Source of the DNA: Paucidesulfovibrio gracilis DSM 16080
GTDB taxonomy: Bacteria > Desulfobacterota > Desulfovibrionia > Desulfovibrionales > Desulfovibrionaceae
Assembly (NCBI RefSeq): GCF_900167125.1
Contig: NZ_FUYC01000002.1
Span: forward strand, 248,001 to 312,000
DNA length: 64,000 nt
Direction: 5' to 3'
Part shown: in pieces, positions 37,476 to 46,662 of the stretch
How the letters are laid out: each line of letters begins with the position of its first letter
How positions within the stretch are numbered: position 1 is the first letter of the stretch
Program-made: the position numbers and the translations under genes
The notes under the pieces: generated by a model
The model's input: the letters and a program-made list of their open reading frames with translations, nothing else
What the model was told of the DNA's origin: nothing
Database searches by the model: none

Positions 37476-38930
37476 TCAGCAGTTCGGTTCCACGGGAAGG
37501 CAGACCGTAAAACAGGCTCCCTGGCCGGGTTCGCTTTGCACCTGGACCTTGCCTCGATGCGCTTCCACGATTTTCTTTACAATGGCCAGGCCCAGCCCTG
37601 TGCTGACTTCGCCTGCGGTGGGGCGGTTGCTGAGTTTTTGGAAAGAGAGGAACAGTTTGTCCTTTTCTTTCGGCGGGATGCCTGGACCCTGGTCTTGCAC
37701 GGAGAAGCAGATGCCGCTGTCGAGTCCCCAAAGGCGGACCGTGACCGTGGAGTTGCCGGACGAAAATTTGATGGCGTTGGTAAGCAGGTTGTCGATGACC
37801 TGGCCGATGCGCCGCCGATCCACCATGGCCTCTACGGATTCGTCCAGGTCGGTCTCAATGCGGATGTTTTTTTCATCTGCCACGAGTCTGGCGATATCCA
37901 CACGTTCCTCCGCCAGGGTGGCCAGGTCTTCGGGGCGGCAGATCAATTCCAGCCGACCGCTTTCAATCACGGAAATGTCCAGCAGATCACTGACCAGGGC
38001 ATTCATTTGCCATCCGGATATCTGGATGTATTCCAGCATCTTTCGTTGGTTTTCGTCCAAGGCTTTCTGGGCTGTCTGCAAGAGGATGGTGGCGAAGCCG
38101 TTGACCGCGTTGATGGGATTGCGCAGGTCGTGAGCCGCCATGCCGAGGAGGCGGTTTTTGAGTTCGTCCAGTTCGCGCAGTCGGCGTTGGCGTTCCATGG
38201 AGTCCACCAGCTGAAACATGCGGGCCTGGAGTTCTTCTCGTTCAAAGGGCTTGCGGAGAAAGTCATTGGCGCCGTTTTTGATGAAACGGACGGACAAGGG
38301 TTCCTTGTCAAAGGAGGATACGCCGATGACCCCAAGATCCTTGAGTTCCTGGCGGGCACGGATTTTGACGGTCAGTTCCACGCCGTCCATGCCTTCCAGT
38401 TCGTAATCAACCAACGCCAAAAGGTAATCAGGATCTTTTTCAAGGATTTCCAGCGCCTCTTCTCCCGATTCCGCCTCCGTGACGTCCAGCAGATGCAGGG
38501 AAAGAAGATTACCGAGGTAGCGGCGCATGGAGCGGGAATCGTCCACGACAAGCGCCTTGTGTCCTTGAATGCGGTGCAATCTGCCGATGGCGGCCACAAG
38601 GTTGTCCACGGCGTGGCGGTTTTTCACCACATAGTCGGTGACGTTTTTGGCCAGGATTCGCTTGCGTGTTTCCGGGGAGACATCCGAGGTGAAGACGAGG
38701 CAGGGCAGATCATGTTCCAATACAGCGTCCACCACGGAGCCGTCCGGCGAGTCGGGCAGACCCAGATCCGCCACGGCAAGAAACCAGCCGCCGCGGGCCA
38801 GGGCTTCGCGTCCCTCGGCCAACGTTCCCACGGCGTGGGCGTTGAAGCAAAGATCACGCTCAATACGGCGCACCAATTCCGCCTGGGCGGAGCGACTGTC
38901 CTCAATGATCAAAATGTTTGGAACCGACAT
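37476..38930 (-). CDS. REC-REC-histidine kinase (sensorless hybrid)
   Basis: A 484-residue soluble protein with an unusual order. Two receiver domains come first (about 5-115, phospho-site VADLGLPDS; about 125-240, phospho-site ALVDYELEGMDG). A HisKA domain follows with GMAAHDLRNPINAVNGF near residue 275, and then an HATPase domain with N box NLLTNAIKFSS and G boxes QDQGPGIPP and STGLGLAIVKKIVEAH. No membrane or PAS sensor is present, so input probably comes by phosphotransfer to the receivers. I use the ATG at 38930; a GTG at 38939 is also plausible. The nearest transcribed neighbour is tsaC upstream. Confidence 0.88.
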   Translation of the reverse strand: MSVPNILIIEDSRSAQAELVRRIERDLCFNAHAVGTLAEGREALARGGWFLAVADLGLPDSPDGSVVDAVLEHDLPCLVFTSDVSPETRKRILAKNVTDYVVKNRHAVDNLVAAIGRLHRIQGHKALVVDDSRSMRRYLGNLLSLHLLDVTEAESGEEALEILEKDPDYLLALVDYELEGMDGVELTVKIRARQELKDLGVIGVSSFDKEPLSVRFIKNGANDFLRKPFEREELQARMFQLVDSMERQRRLRELDELKNRLLGMAAHDLRNPINAVNGFATILLQTAQKALDENQRKMLEYIQISGWQMNALVSDLLDISVIESGRLELICRPEDLATLAEERVDIARLVADEKNIRIETDLDESVEAMVDRRRIGQVIDNLLTNAIKFSSGNSTVTVRLWGLDSGICFSVQDQGPGIPPKEKDKLFLSFQKLSNRPTAGEVSTGLGLAIVKKIVEAHRGKVQVQSEPGQGACFTVCLPVEPNC

Positions 38931-39023
38931 GATCCTCACCAGTCCTCAAGGGAAAAAGATGAGGTAGCTTGCCAGATAGCCCAGGGGCAGTAAAGCAATT
39001 TATCCCGGTTCCAAAGAGTGACT

Positions 39024-39629
39024 TTATTCAGAAATTACTGAAAAGCCAAGCTTTTTAATCTCACCAATGGAAATGGCTCCGGGCCGTACTATCTGAACAC
39101 GTCCTTTGCCCAGGGGGTGAACCAGGGTGGAGGGAGCGCCGCCCGGAGGAAACGGCGCTTCAAGCAGGGCCGCGTCGGTCTTGGCCAGCAGGTCTGGATC
39201 CAGGTCGCGAGGATTGCCCACGGGACTCTCCCCGCTGAAATTGGCGCTGGTGGCCACCAGGGGGGCGTCCAGATCTCGACAGATTTGCGCGGCCAAGGGG
39301 TGCGGCGTGGAACGGACCGACACCAGTCCCCGGTCGTCACGAATCGGACGCGGAACCGCGGGCAGGGCCGGGACCAGGATGGAGAGCGGGCCGGGCCAGA
39401 ACGCTTCTGCCAAGGCGCGGACGGTTCCGGAAATCGTTTCCGTTACCAGTTCGAGCATGGAAGTATCGCCGACAATGAGCGGCAACGGCTTGGACTCCGG
39501 GCGTCCTTTGATGGCGGCCACGCGGAGCGCCGCGTCGCGCAAAAAGCCGTGACACCCGAGGGCGTAGAGGGTTTCCGTTGGATAAACCACTACGCCGCCT
39601 TCAGAAAGTATTTGTTGGATGGTCTGCAT
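39024..39629 (-). CDS. tsaC: L-threonylcarbamoyladenylate synthase (Sua5/YrdC family)
   Basis: A 201-residue YrdC-fold enzyme that makes threonylcarbamoyl-AMP for tRNA t6A37. The start GGVVVYPTETLYALGC, the nucleotide region AIKGRPESKPLPLIV, WPGPLSILVP, and LVATSANFSGE are the family landmarks. The length is close to TsaC rather than the two-domain Sua5. An AAGG site precedes the ATG. MtaB, which modifies t6A further, is encoded at 17215 in the same window. Confidence 0.92.
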   Translation of the reverse strand: MQTIQQILSEGGVVVYPTETLYALGCHGFLRDAALRVAAIKGRPESKPLPLIVGDTSMLELVTETISGTVRALAEAFWPGPLSILVPALPAVPRPIRDDRGLVSVRSTPHPLAAQICRDLDAPLVATSANFSGESPVGNPRDLDPDLLAKTDAALLEAPFPPGGAPSTLVHPLGKGRVQIVRPGAISIGEIKKLGFSVISE

Positions 39630-39714
39630 GTGCGCCTTGTAGCAAAAAACAGCGGCGGGGTCAGCGACTTTTCAAGGAAAAGGAAATGGCGTAGGAATCC
39701 AGGCAGGAGGGACC

Positions 39715-41379
39715 ATGGTCGCCATGTTTTCGTCACATGATCCGGCGTTTGGGCAAGATGCGTTGCGCCTGTTGCGCAGTGCGGCCCCCACATGGCCGTT
39801 GGGCATTGAGGAGGATCGGACCGCTCTTTCGCTGGGCAGCGGCATGGCGCGCATGGCCCGCGATAACGCCCCAGCCCTTTGGGATCCGGCTCGGAGACTC
39901 TTGTTTTGGAATTGGCAGCGGCGGCCTTTGCATCGTGACGCGCTGGACGATCTGCTCCAGGCCGGTGGGGACGGTTCCCTTCCCATGCCCCGGCTGTTGC
40001 GACGGCTTCAGACCGCACTGCATCGTCCGCTGGATCCGGCTCCCCTGCTTGAGGCCATGGAGCTGGGAGAACAAGCCCTGGTGCTCAAACATCTGCTGCG
40101 TTTTGTACGCTGTCCGGGCGACGGATTGTTCTGGCTGGCGCAATGTTGGGATTGGCTGCTGCGGCTTGGGCGTGAGGATCTGCCGCCCTCCCTACTGGAC
40201 GCCGTGGCCGTGGAGGAGGATTCGGCTCCTGTGCTCCAGGGGCTGCGTGCTCAATGGGCCGTGCTGTATCGGCCTGCGGAAGAAGCCCTGGCCCATGTGC
40301 AAAAAATGGATCCGGCCTTGTGGTCGCCCTGGCGGGAGTATCTTGAAGCCGAGCTGTATTCGCGCCTGGGCCGTCAGGTCGAGGCGGTGCGCACTTTGGG
40401 CCGGGTCTGGCGGGCCATGCCCTGGCATCCCAATATCATCCTGAAGCTGTCGGGCTGGGTGCAGCCTGTGGAGAACCCGGAACCAGCTGATCTGGTGGAT
40501 GCCTGTGTGCTGGTCTACTCCTGGAACAAAGCGGACTTGTTGGAGCAGACCTTGCGAAGCGTGGCCGCGTCCCAGTTGCAGGGTGCCCGGGTTGTGGTGC
40601 TGGACAATGGGTCCAACGACCGGACCCCCGAGGTGGTGGCGCGTTGTTCTGCTCTGTTCCCGCCCGGGCGGTTCACGGATGTGCGGCTGCCTGTGAACGT
40701 GGGCGCTCCGGCCGCCCGCAATTGGATGCTTTCCTTGCCCGAGGTGCGGGAATCCCGGATGGCGGCGTTCCTGGATGACGACGTTATTTTGCCTTCGGAT
40801 TGGTTGGTCCGGCTGACAGCGGCCATGGAGCGGCATGACGCGGATGTGGTTGGGTGCCGCATTGTTTCCGCCTCACCCCCCCCGGCCGTTCAGTCCGCGG
40901 ATTACCATTTGCTGGAACCCGGGCGCGGAGGGCGGACTTTTCAAGAATGCGAGGACAATGTCGTGGTGTTTGAAAACAGCGGCAACGCCCTTGACTTCGG
41001 GCTGTACGACTATTGCCGTCCTGCGGTGTCCGTTTCGGGCTGCTGTCATTTGCTCCGGCTGCGTGGGGTGGAGCAGGTCGGTGATTTCGACATCCGCTTT
41101 TCCCCCACACAATTTGATGATCTGGAGCGCGACCTGCGCGTCAATCTTGCGGGCTTGCGGGTCGTGTATGACGGGGGGCTGGTGGTGCGCCATGTGCAGC
41201 ATTCCAGCCTGGCCAAGGCGCAAAGCCTTTCCTCGGCCGCTCATATTTTCGGCAACCGTATGAAGCTGGAAGGCAAATACAGGCGAGCCGAAATAATGGA
41301 ATTGGCTCAAAAGCATACCGCACTCCTGTGGGACGATCTTCTGGCCCGGCGTGCGGCCCTGGTGCGGGGACTGCCCTGA
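39715..41379 (+). CDS. family 2 glycosyltransferase with a long N-terminal extension
   Basis: A 554-residue protein. Residues about 260-500 form a GT-A glycosyltransferase: ACVLVYSWNKADLLEQTL, VVVLDNGSNDRTPEVVA, then the metal-binding MAAFLDDDVILPSDW. The first 255 residues are helical, rich in Leu and Trp, and possibly TPR-like (AEEALAHVQKMDPALWSPW), with no known domain. No TM segment is seen. A GGAGG site precedes the ATG. It diverges from tsaC and lies 96 bp before pdxA. The sugar and acceptor are unknown; cell-surface glycan or protein glycosylation are both possible. Confidence 0.8.
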   Translation: MVAMFSSHDPAFGQDALRLLRSAAPTWPLGIEEDRTALSLGSGMARMARDNAPALWDPARRLLFWNWQRRPLHRDALDDLLQAGGDGSLPMPRLLRRLQTALHRPLDPAPLLEAMELGEQALVLKHLLRFVRCPGDGLFWLAQCWDWLLRLGREDLPPSLLDAVAVEEDSAPVLQGLRAQWAVLYRPAEEALAHVQKMDPALWSPWREYLEAELYSRLGRQVEAVRTLGRVWRAMPWHPNIILKLSGWVQPVENPEPADLVDACVLVYSWNKADLLEQTLRSVAASQLQGARVVVLDNGSNDRTPEVVARCSALFPPGRFTDVRLPVNVGAPAARNWMLSLPEVRESRMAAFLDDDVILPSDWLVRLTAAMERHDADVVGCRIVSASPPPAVQSADYHLLEPGRGGRTFQECEDNVVVFENSGNALDFGLYDYCRPAVSVSGCCHLLRLRGVEQVGDFDIRFSPTQFDDLERDLRVNLAGLRVVYDGGLVVRHVQHSSLAKAQSLSSAAHIFGNRMKLEGKYRRAEIMELAQKHTALLWDDLLARRAALVRGLP

Positions 41380-41475
41380 ACCACCCCTCTCTTTTCGGTA
41401 CGGCATTTTCTTGAACCGAGTGGTACCCCACTCCTGCCAATCCTCAACTTCGCATTTGCGTAAAGGCATTCCACC

Positions 41476-42474
41476 ATGCAGACCATACTCGTTACGTTGG
41501 GCGATCCGGGCGGACTCGGCCCGGAACTGTTGGCCCGTATTGTTTCGGAACGACAGGATTTCGACGATGCGTTCCGATATCTCTTTTTCGGTCCGGAAGC
41601 CGCGCTGAAGGCACATTGGTCCGGCAGACAACCGTTTTGGTCCAGGTTGGACGACCCGGAACAGATACGCCATGCCCCTGCGGGAATATATTTATTTGAG
41701 CCGCCGGAGTTGACGGATGCGGCCTGCCCTTTGGGACAGCCGTCGGTGTCGGGCGGGTATTGCGCCGGGGTGAGCCTGGAATGGGCCGTGCGGCTGTTGG
41801 ACGATGCCGTGGGGCAGGGACTGTGCACCTGCCCATTGAACAAGGCCATGCTTCAGGAGGCAGGGTTCGATTTTCCGGGGCATACGGAATTTTTGGCGGA
41901 GCGTTTGGGCGTAGGGCGCGACAATGTTTGCATGCATCTGGGCGGACCGGCATTGCGGGTGAGCCTGGTGACCACTCATCCCCCGTTGCGGCGTGTGGCT
42001 GATTTGATCACCCCGGAGCGGGTGTTGCGTTGTCTGGAACTCACGCGGGAACACTTGCAGCGACTGGGCGTGGATGGTCCCATTGCCGTGTGCGGTCTGA
42101 ATCCTCATGCCGGAGAGTCCGGCAAGATCGGCAGTGAAGAGACGGACATTCTGGAACCGACCCTGGTAGCGGCACGGGAGCGAGGATTTGATGTCGCCGG
42201 ACCGTTGCCCGCAGACACGGTGTTTCATTTCGCGGTGCAGGGGCAGTATGCCGCGGTACTGGCCATGTATCACGACCAGGGGTTGGCTCCGCTTAAGTTG
42301 TGGCATTTTTCGGATGCGGTGAACGTGACCCTTGGGCTGCCGTATCCGCGCACCTCGCCGGACCACGGCACCGGGTATGACATCACGGGAACTGGCCGGG
42401 CCGGGTTGGAAAGCATGGCTGCGGCCCTGGACATGGTCAAGCGTCTGGTGCGGGCGAGTCGTCCCAAGGCATAG
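41476..42474 (+). CDS. pdxA: 4-hydroxythreonine-4-phosphate dehydrogenase
   Basis: A 332-residue NAD-dependent PdxA of the DXP-dependent vitamin B6 route. LVTLGDPGGLGPELLAR opens the protein. CPLNKAMLQEAGFDFPGHTE, CGLNPHAGESGKIGSEE and MYHDQGLAPLKLWHF hold the substrate and metal-binding histidines, and PRTSPDHGTGYDITG closes the site. A 16-bp palindrome GAGTGGTACCCCACTC (41418-41433) lies 42 bp upstream. Confidence 0.94.
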   Translation: MQTILVTLGDPGGLGPELLARIVSERQDFDDAFRYLFFGPEAALKAHWSGRQPFWSRLDDPEQIRHAPAGIYLFEPPELTDAACPLGQPSVSGGYCAGVSLEWAVRLLDDAVGQGLCTCPLNKAMLQEAGFDFPGHTEFLAERLGVGRDNVCMHLGGPALRVSLVTTHPPLRRVADLITPERVLRCLELTREHLQRLGVDGPIAVCGLNPHAGESGKIGSEETDILEPTLVAARERGFDVAGPLPADTVFHFAVQGQYAAVLAMYHDQGLAPLKLWHFSDAVNVTLGLPYPRTSPDHGTGYDITGTGRAGLESMAAALDMVKRLVRASRPKA

Positions 42475-42495
42475 GACGCTGCCGGGGGAGTGGTG

Positions 42496-43710
42496 TCACG
42501 CGCCGAGCGCGAATCGGGCGGCGGCGTTTCCGGCCCGGCGGCCAAAGACCTGGGTGGCCGTGACCATGGCCCCGCCCAGGCGGTTGGCGCCGTGCATGCC
42601 TGTGGTGCATTCCCCGCACGCAAACAGTCCGGGCAGGGGCGCATTGTTCAGGTCATGGACTTCACCGTGCGAACCGATCACGGCCCCGCCGTTGCCCGAG
42701 TGAACAAATAGGGCGACCTGCTCCCACGGATTGCGGTCCACCTTGACTCGAACCACGCCTTTTTCATTCGCCTGGGCCTGGAGCCATTGGTCCATGCCGT
42801 AGTCGTGAACCAATTCGCCTTGATGTGGAACCGGTCCCCAGGCGGCGGGGCAGTGTCCTGACCGGGCGTCCGCCAGGGAGAGCACTTTGGCCGACGGGGC
42901 GACTTCGCGTCCGTCCGGCGTCATGGCCACAGCAAGGGGACCGGCGATTTCCGCAGGGGATCGGAATTGTCGTGTTTCCACATTGAGCCAGAAATATTGC
43001 AGGAAATCCGTGTTGTTGAGTTGCGCTCCAGCAGCTTGCAGCAGTTCCCAACCCTGTCCGGTACTGCCCGGTCCGGCCATGTGGCGCGGGTGTCGGGCCG
43101 CAGGACCACCCAAAGCCACTACCACGGCGCGCGCCCGATATTCCATGGAAGCATCCTGCATGGCATGAGCTTTGGTGCCTACGCCTGCCTTGCGCAACAC
43201 GGCGCCGCGTGCCACCCCGTTGTCCATCAGCAGGGATACGGTCTCCAGTCCGGTGAGCAGATCCACGCCAAGGGTGGATACAGTCTCGCAAAGCCGTTGG
43301 TAGGCGTGGGGCAGATCGTAGAGGATCGCGGCCCGGGCGTGGGGGCTGAAGCAGGCGGTGCGACGAAGCAGCTTGCCCGTTGCCTCACGCTGAAAACGAA
43401 GCCCCAGGGAATCCAGGTCCAGAAAGCGGGATTCAGCTTCCTGAACCAGGATTTCCGCCAAAGGGCGGGAGATATGTCCAGGTTCAGCCAAGGAGAGGAT
43501 CTCCTGGAAAAATTGATCGCGTTCCCGATCCGTTTGGGGGAGCTGCATGCCCAATTGTCCGTTGGCGTTGGCAAAGGAGGATCCGGAGGGAACGGGACGC
43601 AGAGTCGCCAGGCTGACGCGAAGCTTGGGAGCGCTTTGGGCTGCGGCCCAGGCTGCGCGAAGACCGGCCAGCCCGCCGCCGAGAATCAGAATATCCGTGT
43701 TGTGTGGCAT
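42496..43710 (-). CDS. FAD-dependent oxidoreductase (fumarate reductase/NadB superfamily)
   Basis: A 404-residue flavoprotein. The dinucleotide loop DILILGGGLAGLRAAWA opens it, SGSSFANANGQLG resembles the NadB/FrdA substrate segment, and GLFACGECTTGMHGANRLGGAM is the C-terminal FAD signature of the superfamily. At 404 residues it is clearly shorter than L-aspartate oxidase (about 530) and lacks the C-terminal helical domain. The substrate cannot be named. It converges with pdxA (22 bp between stops). Confidence 0.8.
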   Translation of the reverse strand: MPHNTDILILGGGLAGLRAAWAAAQSAPKLRVSLATLRPVPSGSSFANANGQLGMQLPQTDRERDQFFQEILSLAEPGHISRPLAEILVQEAESRFLDLDSLGLRFQREATGKLLRRTACFSPHARAAILYDLPHAYQRLCETVSTLGVDLLTGLETVSLLMDNGVARGAVLRKAGVGTKAHAMQDASMEYRARAVVVALGGPAARHPRHMAGPGSTGQGWELLQAAGAQLNNTDFLQYFWLNVETRQFRSPAEIAGPLAVAMTPDGREVAPSAKVLSLADARSGHCPAAWGPVPHQGELVHDYGMDQWLQAQANEKGVVRVKVDRNPWEQVALFVHSGNGGAVIGSHGEVHDLNNAPLPGLFACGECTTGMHGANRLGGAMVTATQVFGRRAGNAAARFALGA

Positions 43711-43820
43711 GGCCGCACGGTACGGGAAAAGCCGGGCGTGGAAAAGGGGCGCAAGCGGGGAAAAAAAGGACGAGGCGAAAGATCTCGTCGGAAAGGTGAT
43801 CCAGCTGGAATATCTAAGAA

Positions 43821-43867
43821 AGGTTCCATTCGTTGCACTGGTTTTCGCGGTACATCGAATGGAACCT
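43821..43867 (-). terminator. 12-bp perfect inverted repeat, likely minus-strand terminator
   Basis: AGGTTCCATTCG (43821-43832) is exactly inverted at 43856-43867 around a 23-nt loop. Read on the minus strand the stem is followed by TTTCTT, fitting a terminator after the TPR gene at 43963. The loop is long for a terminator, so a regulatory or mobile-element remnant is also possible. Confidence 0.5.
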
Positions 43868-43962
43868 GTTGTGGCTGATTGTCGGGGCGGCCGTCTTTGT
43901 TTTTAGGGAGAGACGGTCTGTCTTTCGGCTGACGCATGCCCGGCTTGTGGTCGGGATTCAGG

Positions 43963-44760
43963 TCAGATTTTTTTCATGGCGTAGGCGCGCATTTTTTCCG
44001 CTTCTTTGAAATCCGGGTTGATTTCCAGGGCTTTTCCCGCGGCGTCGCGCATGCGGTCCCACTTTTTCCAGTCGAAATAGAGGCGTCCGAGATTGAAGTA
44101 GAGATACTCGTCGTCGTGGGTGTGCTCCAGAGCCTTGAGAAAGTATTGTTCCGACGTGTCGAACTGCTTCAGCTTACGCAGCACAATGGCGATGCGGTTG
44201 TAGAGGTACACTGCCTGGGGGTCGGTTTCCAGTGCGTGTTCCAGCATGCTCAGGGCGTCGTCGTACTGCGATGCCTTGAGATAGCGGTCCGCAATGTCAG
44301 CCTTGAGTTCCGTGTCGGTTTTGTGGGTGCGCACCAGCTTGCCGAAGGTGTCGCGCGCCTGGTCAAAGGCTTTTTGGTCCAGTTGGACCTGCCCTTTGGC
44401 CAATTCGGTTTTTTTGTGTTCTTCCTGGCTGGCCAGCTCGTTTTGCACGGTTTCCGTGACGTGGTTCTGCAATTCGGCAAGCAGATCCTGCATGGCCTTG
44501 TACAGCTCTTTTTCCTGGCCCGGTTTATACGGGATCACCAGTGGATAGAGTTGCCGGAGCTGTTTATCCTGATTCAGGGAATAGACAGCCTGGTCGATGA
44601 GCTTGGCGAATTCGTCCCGTTCGTTCTTCATCAGGGGGTTGCGCAGGATGGTGGCGAGAGCCTGCGTCAAGGCATTGGCAGCCGCCATGGGCTTTCCTTG
44701 CTTGAGCAGACTGTTCACTTCCGAGAGTCGCTTGCGGGCTTTGATGAGTTCGACGGACAT
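43963..44760 (-). CDS. TPR-repeat protein of unknown function
   Basis: A 265-residue soluble protein. The N-terminal half is helical and charged (ERDEFAKLIDQAVYSLNQD; AELQNHVTETVQNELASQ). The C-terminal half has three TPR units (YDDALSMLEHALETDPQAVY, FDTSEQYFLKALEHTHDDEY, WDRMRDAAGKALEINPDFK). It starts at an ATG with AGGAGCACC upstream and follows carA after 23 bp, so it is the last gene of the minus-strand operon. Nothing indicates a partner. Confidence 0.78.
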   Translation of the reverse strand: MSVELIKARKRLSEVNSLLKQGKPMAAANALTQALATILRNPLMKNERDEFAKLIDQAVYSLNQDKQLRQLYPLVIPYKPGQEKELYKAMQDLLAELQNHVTETVQNELASQEEHKKTELAKGQVQLDQKAFDQARDTFGKLVRTHKTDTELKADIADRYLKASQYDDALSMLEHALETDPQAVYLYNRIAIVLRKLKQFDTSEQYFLKALEHTHDDEYLYFNLGRLYFDWKKWDRMRDAAGKALEINPDFKEAEKMRAYAMKKI

Positions 44761-44783
44761 GGTGCTCCTGTTGTTGGGGAAAA

Positions 44784-45905
44784 TTACTTGCCGCTTTCCC
44801 GCCGGACCATCTCGCGGAAACGTGCGAAAAAGTAGCCGCTGTCATGCGGTCCCGGGGCCGCCTCCGGATGGAACTGGATGGCGATGACGGGCTTGTCCCG
44901 GTGTGCAAAACCTTCCAGGGTATCGTCGTTCAGATTCCGGTGGGTCATTTTAAGATGATTCAGGCCGGAGATGTCAACGCAAAAGCCGTGGTTCTGGGAA
45001 GAAATCTCGATTTTTTCCGTTTCCAGGTCCATGACCGGGTGGTTGCAGCCGTGGTGGCCGAAGGGCAGTTTGAAGGTGGTGCCGCCTAAAGCCAGGCCCA
45101 GAATCTGGTGGCCCAGGCAGATGCCGCCCACCGGGGTATCTTCGCAGAGGTCGCGGGTGGCCTCCACTGCGCCGGTGACCACGGCCGGGTCGCCGGGACC
45201 GTTGGAGAGGAATACGGCGTCGGGCTTCAGGGCGCGAACGTCGTCCGCAGCAAAGCCGGAAGGAACCGTGAGCTGCACAAACCCTTGATCGGCCAGCAGG
45301 CGGTGGATGTTCCATTTGATGCCGAAATCGTAGACCACCAGCCGGGGACCGCCATCAGGCCATTGAAAGTCGTTCAGGTTGACGGTCTCGGGACCATTTT
45401 CGGTCCAGAGGTAGGGCTGGTCCGTGGAAACGCGGTCCGCGAGGTTTTGTCCCTGCATGAGGGGAATATTCCGGGCCTGTTCCACCAGGGCGGCGGTGTC
45501 GTCCACCTGCGTGGAAATGACCCCGCGCATGGCGCCGTGCAGCCGCAGATGCCGGGTCAGGGCGCGGGTGTCCACGCCTTCGATGCCGGCCACGCCCGCT
45601 TCGGCGAGGTATTCGGGCAAGGGACGCGTCGAACGCCAGTTGCTGGGCAGCTTGCAGCACTCCTTGACGATAAATCCGGCCACCTGAATACGGTCGGATT
45701 CCACGTCTTCGGGGTTCACGCCGTAGTTGCCGATGAGCGGGTAGGTCATGCAGACCATTTGCCCGGCGTAGGAGGGGTCGGTCAGCACCTCCTGGTATCC
45801 GGTCATGCCGGTGTTGAAGATCACTTCGCCGTTGGCCTTGATGGGGCCGGTGAAGGATTCACCCGGGAAGAGAGTGCCGTCTTCGAGGGCCAGAATTGCT
45901 TTCAT
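44784..45905 (-). CDS. carA: carbamoyl-phosphate synthase small subunit
   Basis: A 373-residue glutaminase subunit feeding ammonia to CarB for arginine and pyrimidine synthesis. The N-terminal domain begins [18 protein letters not shown] and has [17 protein letters not shown]. The class I amidotransferase triad is in [16 protein letters not shown] (Cys) and [14 protein letters not shown] (His, Glu). The start overlaps the kdsB stop as ATGA and has GGGAG upstream. carB is not in the window. Confidence 0.96.
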   Translation of the reverse strand: MKAILALEDGTLFPGESFTGPIKANGEVIFNTGMTGYQEVLTDPSYAGQMVCMTYPLIGNYGVNPEDVESDRIQVAGFIVKECCKLPSNWRSTRPLPEYLAEAGVAGIEGVDTRALTRHLRLHGAMRGVISTQVDDTAALVEQARNIPLMQGQNLADRVSTDQPYLWTENGPETVNLNDFQWPDGGPRLVVYDFGIKWNIHRLLADQGFVQLTVPSGFAADDVRALKPDAVFLSNGPGDPAVVTGAVEATRDLCEDTPVGGICLGHQILGLALGGTTFKLPFGHHGCNHPVMDLETEKIEISSQNHGFCVDISGLNHLKMTHRNLNDDTLEGFAHRDKPVIAIQFHPEAAPGPHDSGYFFARFREMVRRESGK

Positions 45906-46645
45906 GCTTGCTCCCTGAGGATGTTCGTCACTTCGGTCAGATCCGCCTCGCGGTCCACGCCGTGACAGCGGTGTTGCGTCAGGCTGACCCTGATGGGGAT
46001 GCCGTTTTCCAGAAACCGGAGTTGTTCGAGGCGTTCGCGTCGTTCCAGACGCCCTTGGGGCAGGGCGGCGAAGGTCCGCAGCGCCTCCATACGGAATCCA
46101 TAAAGGCCGATGTGCAACAGGTGGTCTTCACCCGTCCCGTTGCGGTCGAAGGGAATGACCGCTCTTGAAAAATAAAGCGCGTTGCCGCTGGAGGCAAGGG
46201 CCACCTTGACCCTGTCCGGAGAGGCGGCCTGTTCCGGGGATATTCGTGCGGCCAGCGTGGTCACCCGAACATGCGGGTCATGGAACGGGGCCAGCAGTTC
46301 CGAAAGCATGGCGGGTTCCAGACAGGGTTCGTCACCCTGGATGTTCACCACGACGGAATCTGGTTCGGCCTGGAGTTGTTCCGCGGCCTCCAAAACACGA
46401 TCCGTGCCGCTGGCGTGGTCCGCTCGGGTCATGATTACGGGGACGCCGGCTTCGCGGGCCGCGCGGCGGATGCGTTCGTCATCCGTGGCCAGGACGACCC
46501 GGGCCATCTCCGGGCAGGCTCGCGCGCGTTCAAAAACGTGTTGAAACATGGGCTTGCCCAGGATTTCCACCAGGGGTTTGCCCGGAAAACGGGAAGACGC
46601 GTACCGCGCCGGAATGATGCCGTAGCATTTGGGAAAATCGTTCAT
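45902..46645 (-). CDS. kdsB: CMP-KDO synthetase (3-deoxy-manno-octulosonate cytidylyltransferase)
   Basis: A 247-residue enzyme that activates KDO with CTP for lipopolysaccharide. [22 protein letters not shown] is the nucleotide-binding start, [19 protein letters not shown] the second family motif, and [13 protein letters not shown] holds the metal-binding Asp. It directly follows waaA, the KDO transferase gene, on the minus strand (17-bp gap), joining supply and use of CMP-KDO, and is coupled to carA. Confidence 0.96.
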   Translation of the reverse strand: MNDFPKCYGIIPARYASSRFPGKPLVEILGKPMFQHVFERARACPEMARVVLATDDERIRRAAREAGVPVIMTRADHASGTDRVLEAAEQLQAEPDSVVVNIQGDEPCLEPAMLSELLAPFHDPHVRVTTLAARISPEQAASPDRVKVALASSGNALYFSRAVIPFDRNGTGEDHLLHIGLYGFRMEALRTFAALPQGRLERRERLEQLRFLENGIPIRVSLTQHRCHGVDREADLTEVTNILREQA

Positions 46646-46662
46646 GGTTCGGCTCGGGCTTC

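Noticed and set aside
37422-38993. A 523-codon plus-strand frame over the histidine kinase
   Set aside because: The minus-strand reading gives clear REC, HisKA and HATPase motifs; the plus-strand one is a shadow.
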